Assembly (NCBI GenBank): GCA_031257235.1
Contig: JAIRPA010000103.1
Span: 1 to 5,264 of the forward strand
DNA length: 5,264 nucleotides
Direction of reading: 5' to 3'
From: Burkholderiales bacterium
Lineage (GTDB): Bacteria; Pseudomonadota; Gammaproteobacteria; Burkholderiales; Casimicrobiaceae
Numbering within the stretch: position 1 is the first letter of the stretch; every line of letters starts with the position of its first letter. Below the pieces are notes generated by a model. It had not been told where the DNA came from and searched no databases. It worked only from the letters and a program-made list of their open reading frames with translations. Made by a program: the position numbers and the translations under genes. Positions 5,172-5,264 of this stretch are shown one piece after another.

Positions 5172-5264
5172 TTTTTTTGGGATAAGCTCTAGTTCTTCTT
5201 TTGGAAAAGCGAATAATGTAATTGTTTTTCCATTTTTATCAAAAAATTCAACTTCAAAATTTTG
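5166..5264 (-). CDS. 3' end of an unknown gene entering from the right edge (DUF4926-like tail?)
   Basis: The - strand frame is open from the window edge for 32 codons to TAG (5168-5166). It reads QNFEVEFFDKNGKTI, then TLFAFPKEELELIPKKP. The pattern FEVEF-D-NG-T-ALF-L-EEL resembles the C-terminal strands of small DUF4926-type proteins, but this is a by-eye resemblance. G+C is very low (27 of 104 in 5161-5264). The last codons sit on an A7 run (5172-5178). Without a slip, the protein ends here with a 105-base gap to the next gene. With a -1 slip, it continues to 5074 (see the next entry). Most of the gene is outside the window, so its function is unknown. Confidence 0.6.
   Translation of the reverse strand, partial: QNFEVEFFDKNGKTITLFAFPKEELELIPKKP

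Overview
The window suggests a Gram-negative proteobacterium, most likely an alphaproteobacterium. It carries a complete tonB-exbB-exbD set. Its intergenic region holds a GCGGA-CTTGA-TCCGC palindrome of the kind scattered through many alphaproteobacterial genomes. I cannot place it more finely. The + strand genes are GC-rich (36 of 60 bases G+C in 3241-3300, counted by hand). The right-hand end is much poorer (23/60 in 4501-4560, 24/60 in 4681-4740, 49/164 in 5101-5264), so two kinds of DNA meet here.

Positions 1-4042 look like the distal part of one + strand operon for TonB-dependent uptake. It has, in order: the ATPase of a FecE/HmuV/BtuD-type ABC importer (5' end outside the window); two unannotated-looking proteins with a ThuA / class-I-amidotransferase-like outline (813-1496 and 1576-2175); tonB (2172-2828), whose start overlaps the preceding stop as ATGA; exbB (2862-3623); and exbD (3629-4042). 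ExbB/ExbD convert proton motive force into TonB movement to open an outer-membrane receptor. The ABC importer then moves the substrate (iron chelate, haem or cobalamin class; not resolvable here) across the inner membrane. The two middle proteins are the novel part: they look like divergent tandem paralogues, lack an amidotransferase-type cysteine, and carry a Cys-rich tail (first) and His clusters (second).

Positions 4043-4274 contain no gene. They hold a dense series of seven short, mostly perfect palindromes, one followed by a T-tract that probably ends the + strand operon.

Positions 4275-5264 are on the - strand and AT-rich. A 261-residue protein of unknown function with two CxxC pairs (4275-5060) follows the 3' end of another gene that enters from the right edge. 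That gene's frame stops at 5166, but a -1 slip on an A7 run would extend it to 5074, only 13 bases before the next start. The pair has the look of an acquired effector/immunity-type cassette; this is inference from layout and composition, not from a recognised family.
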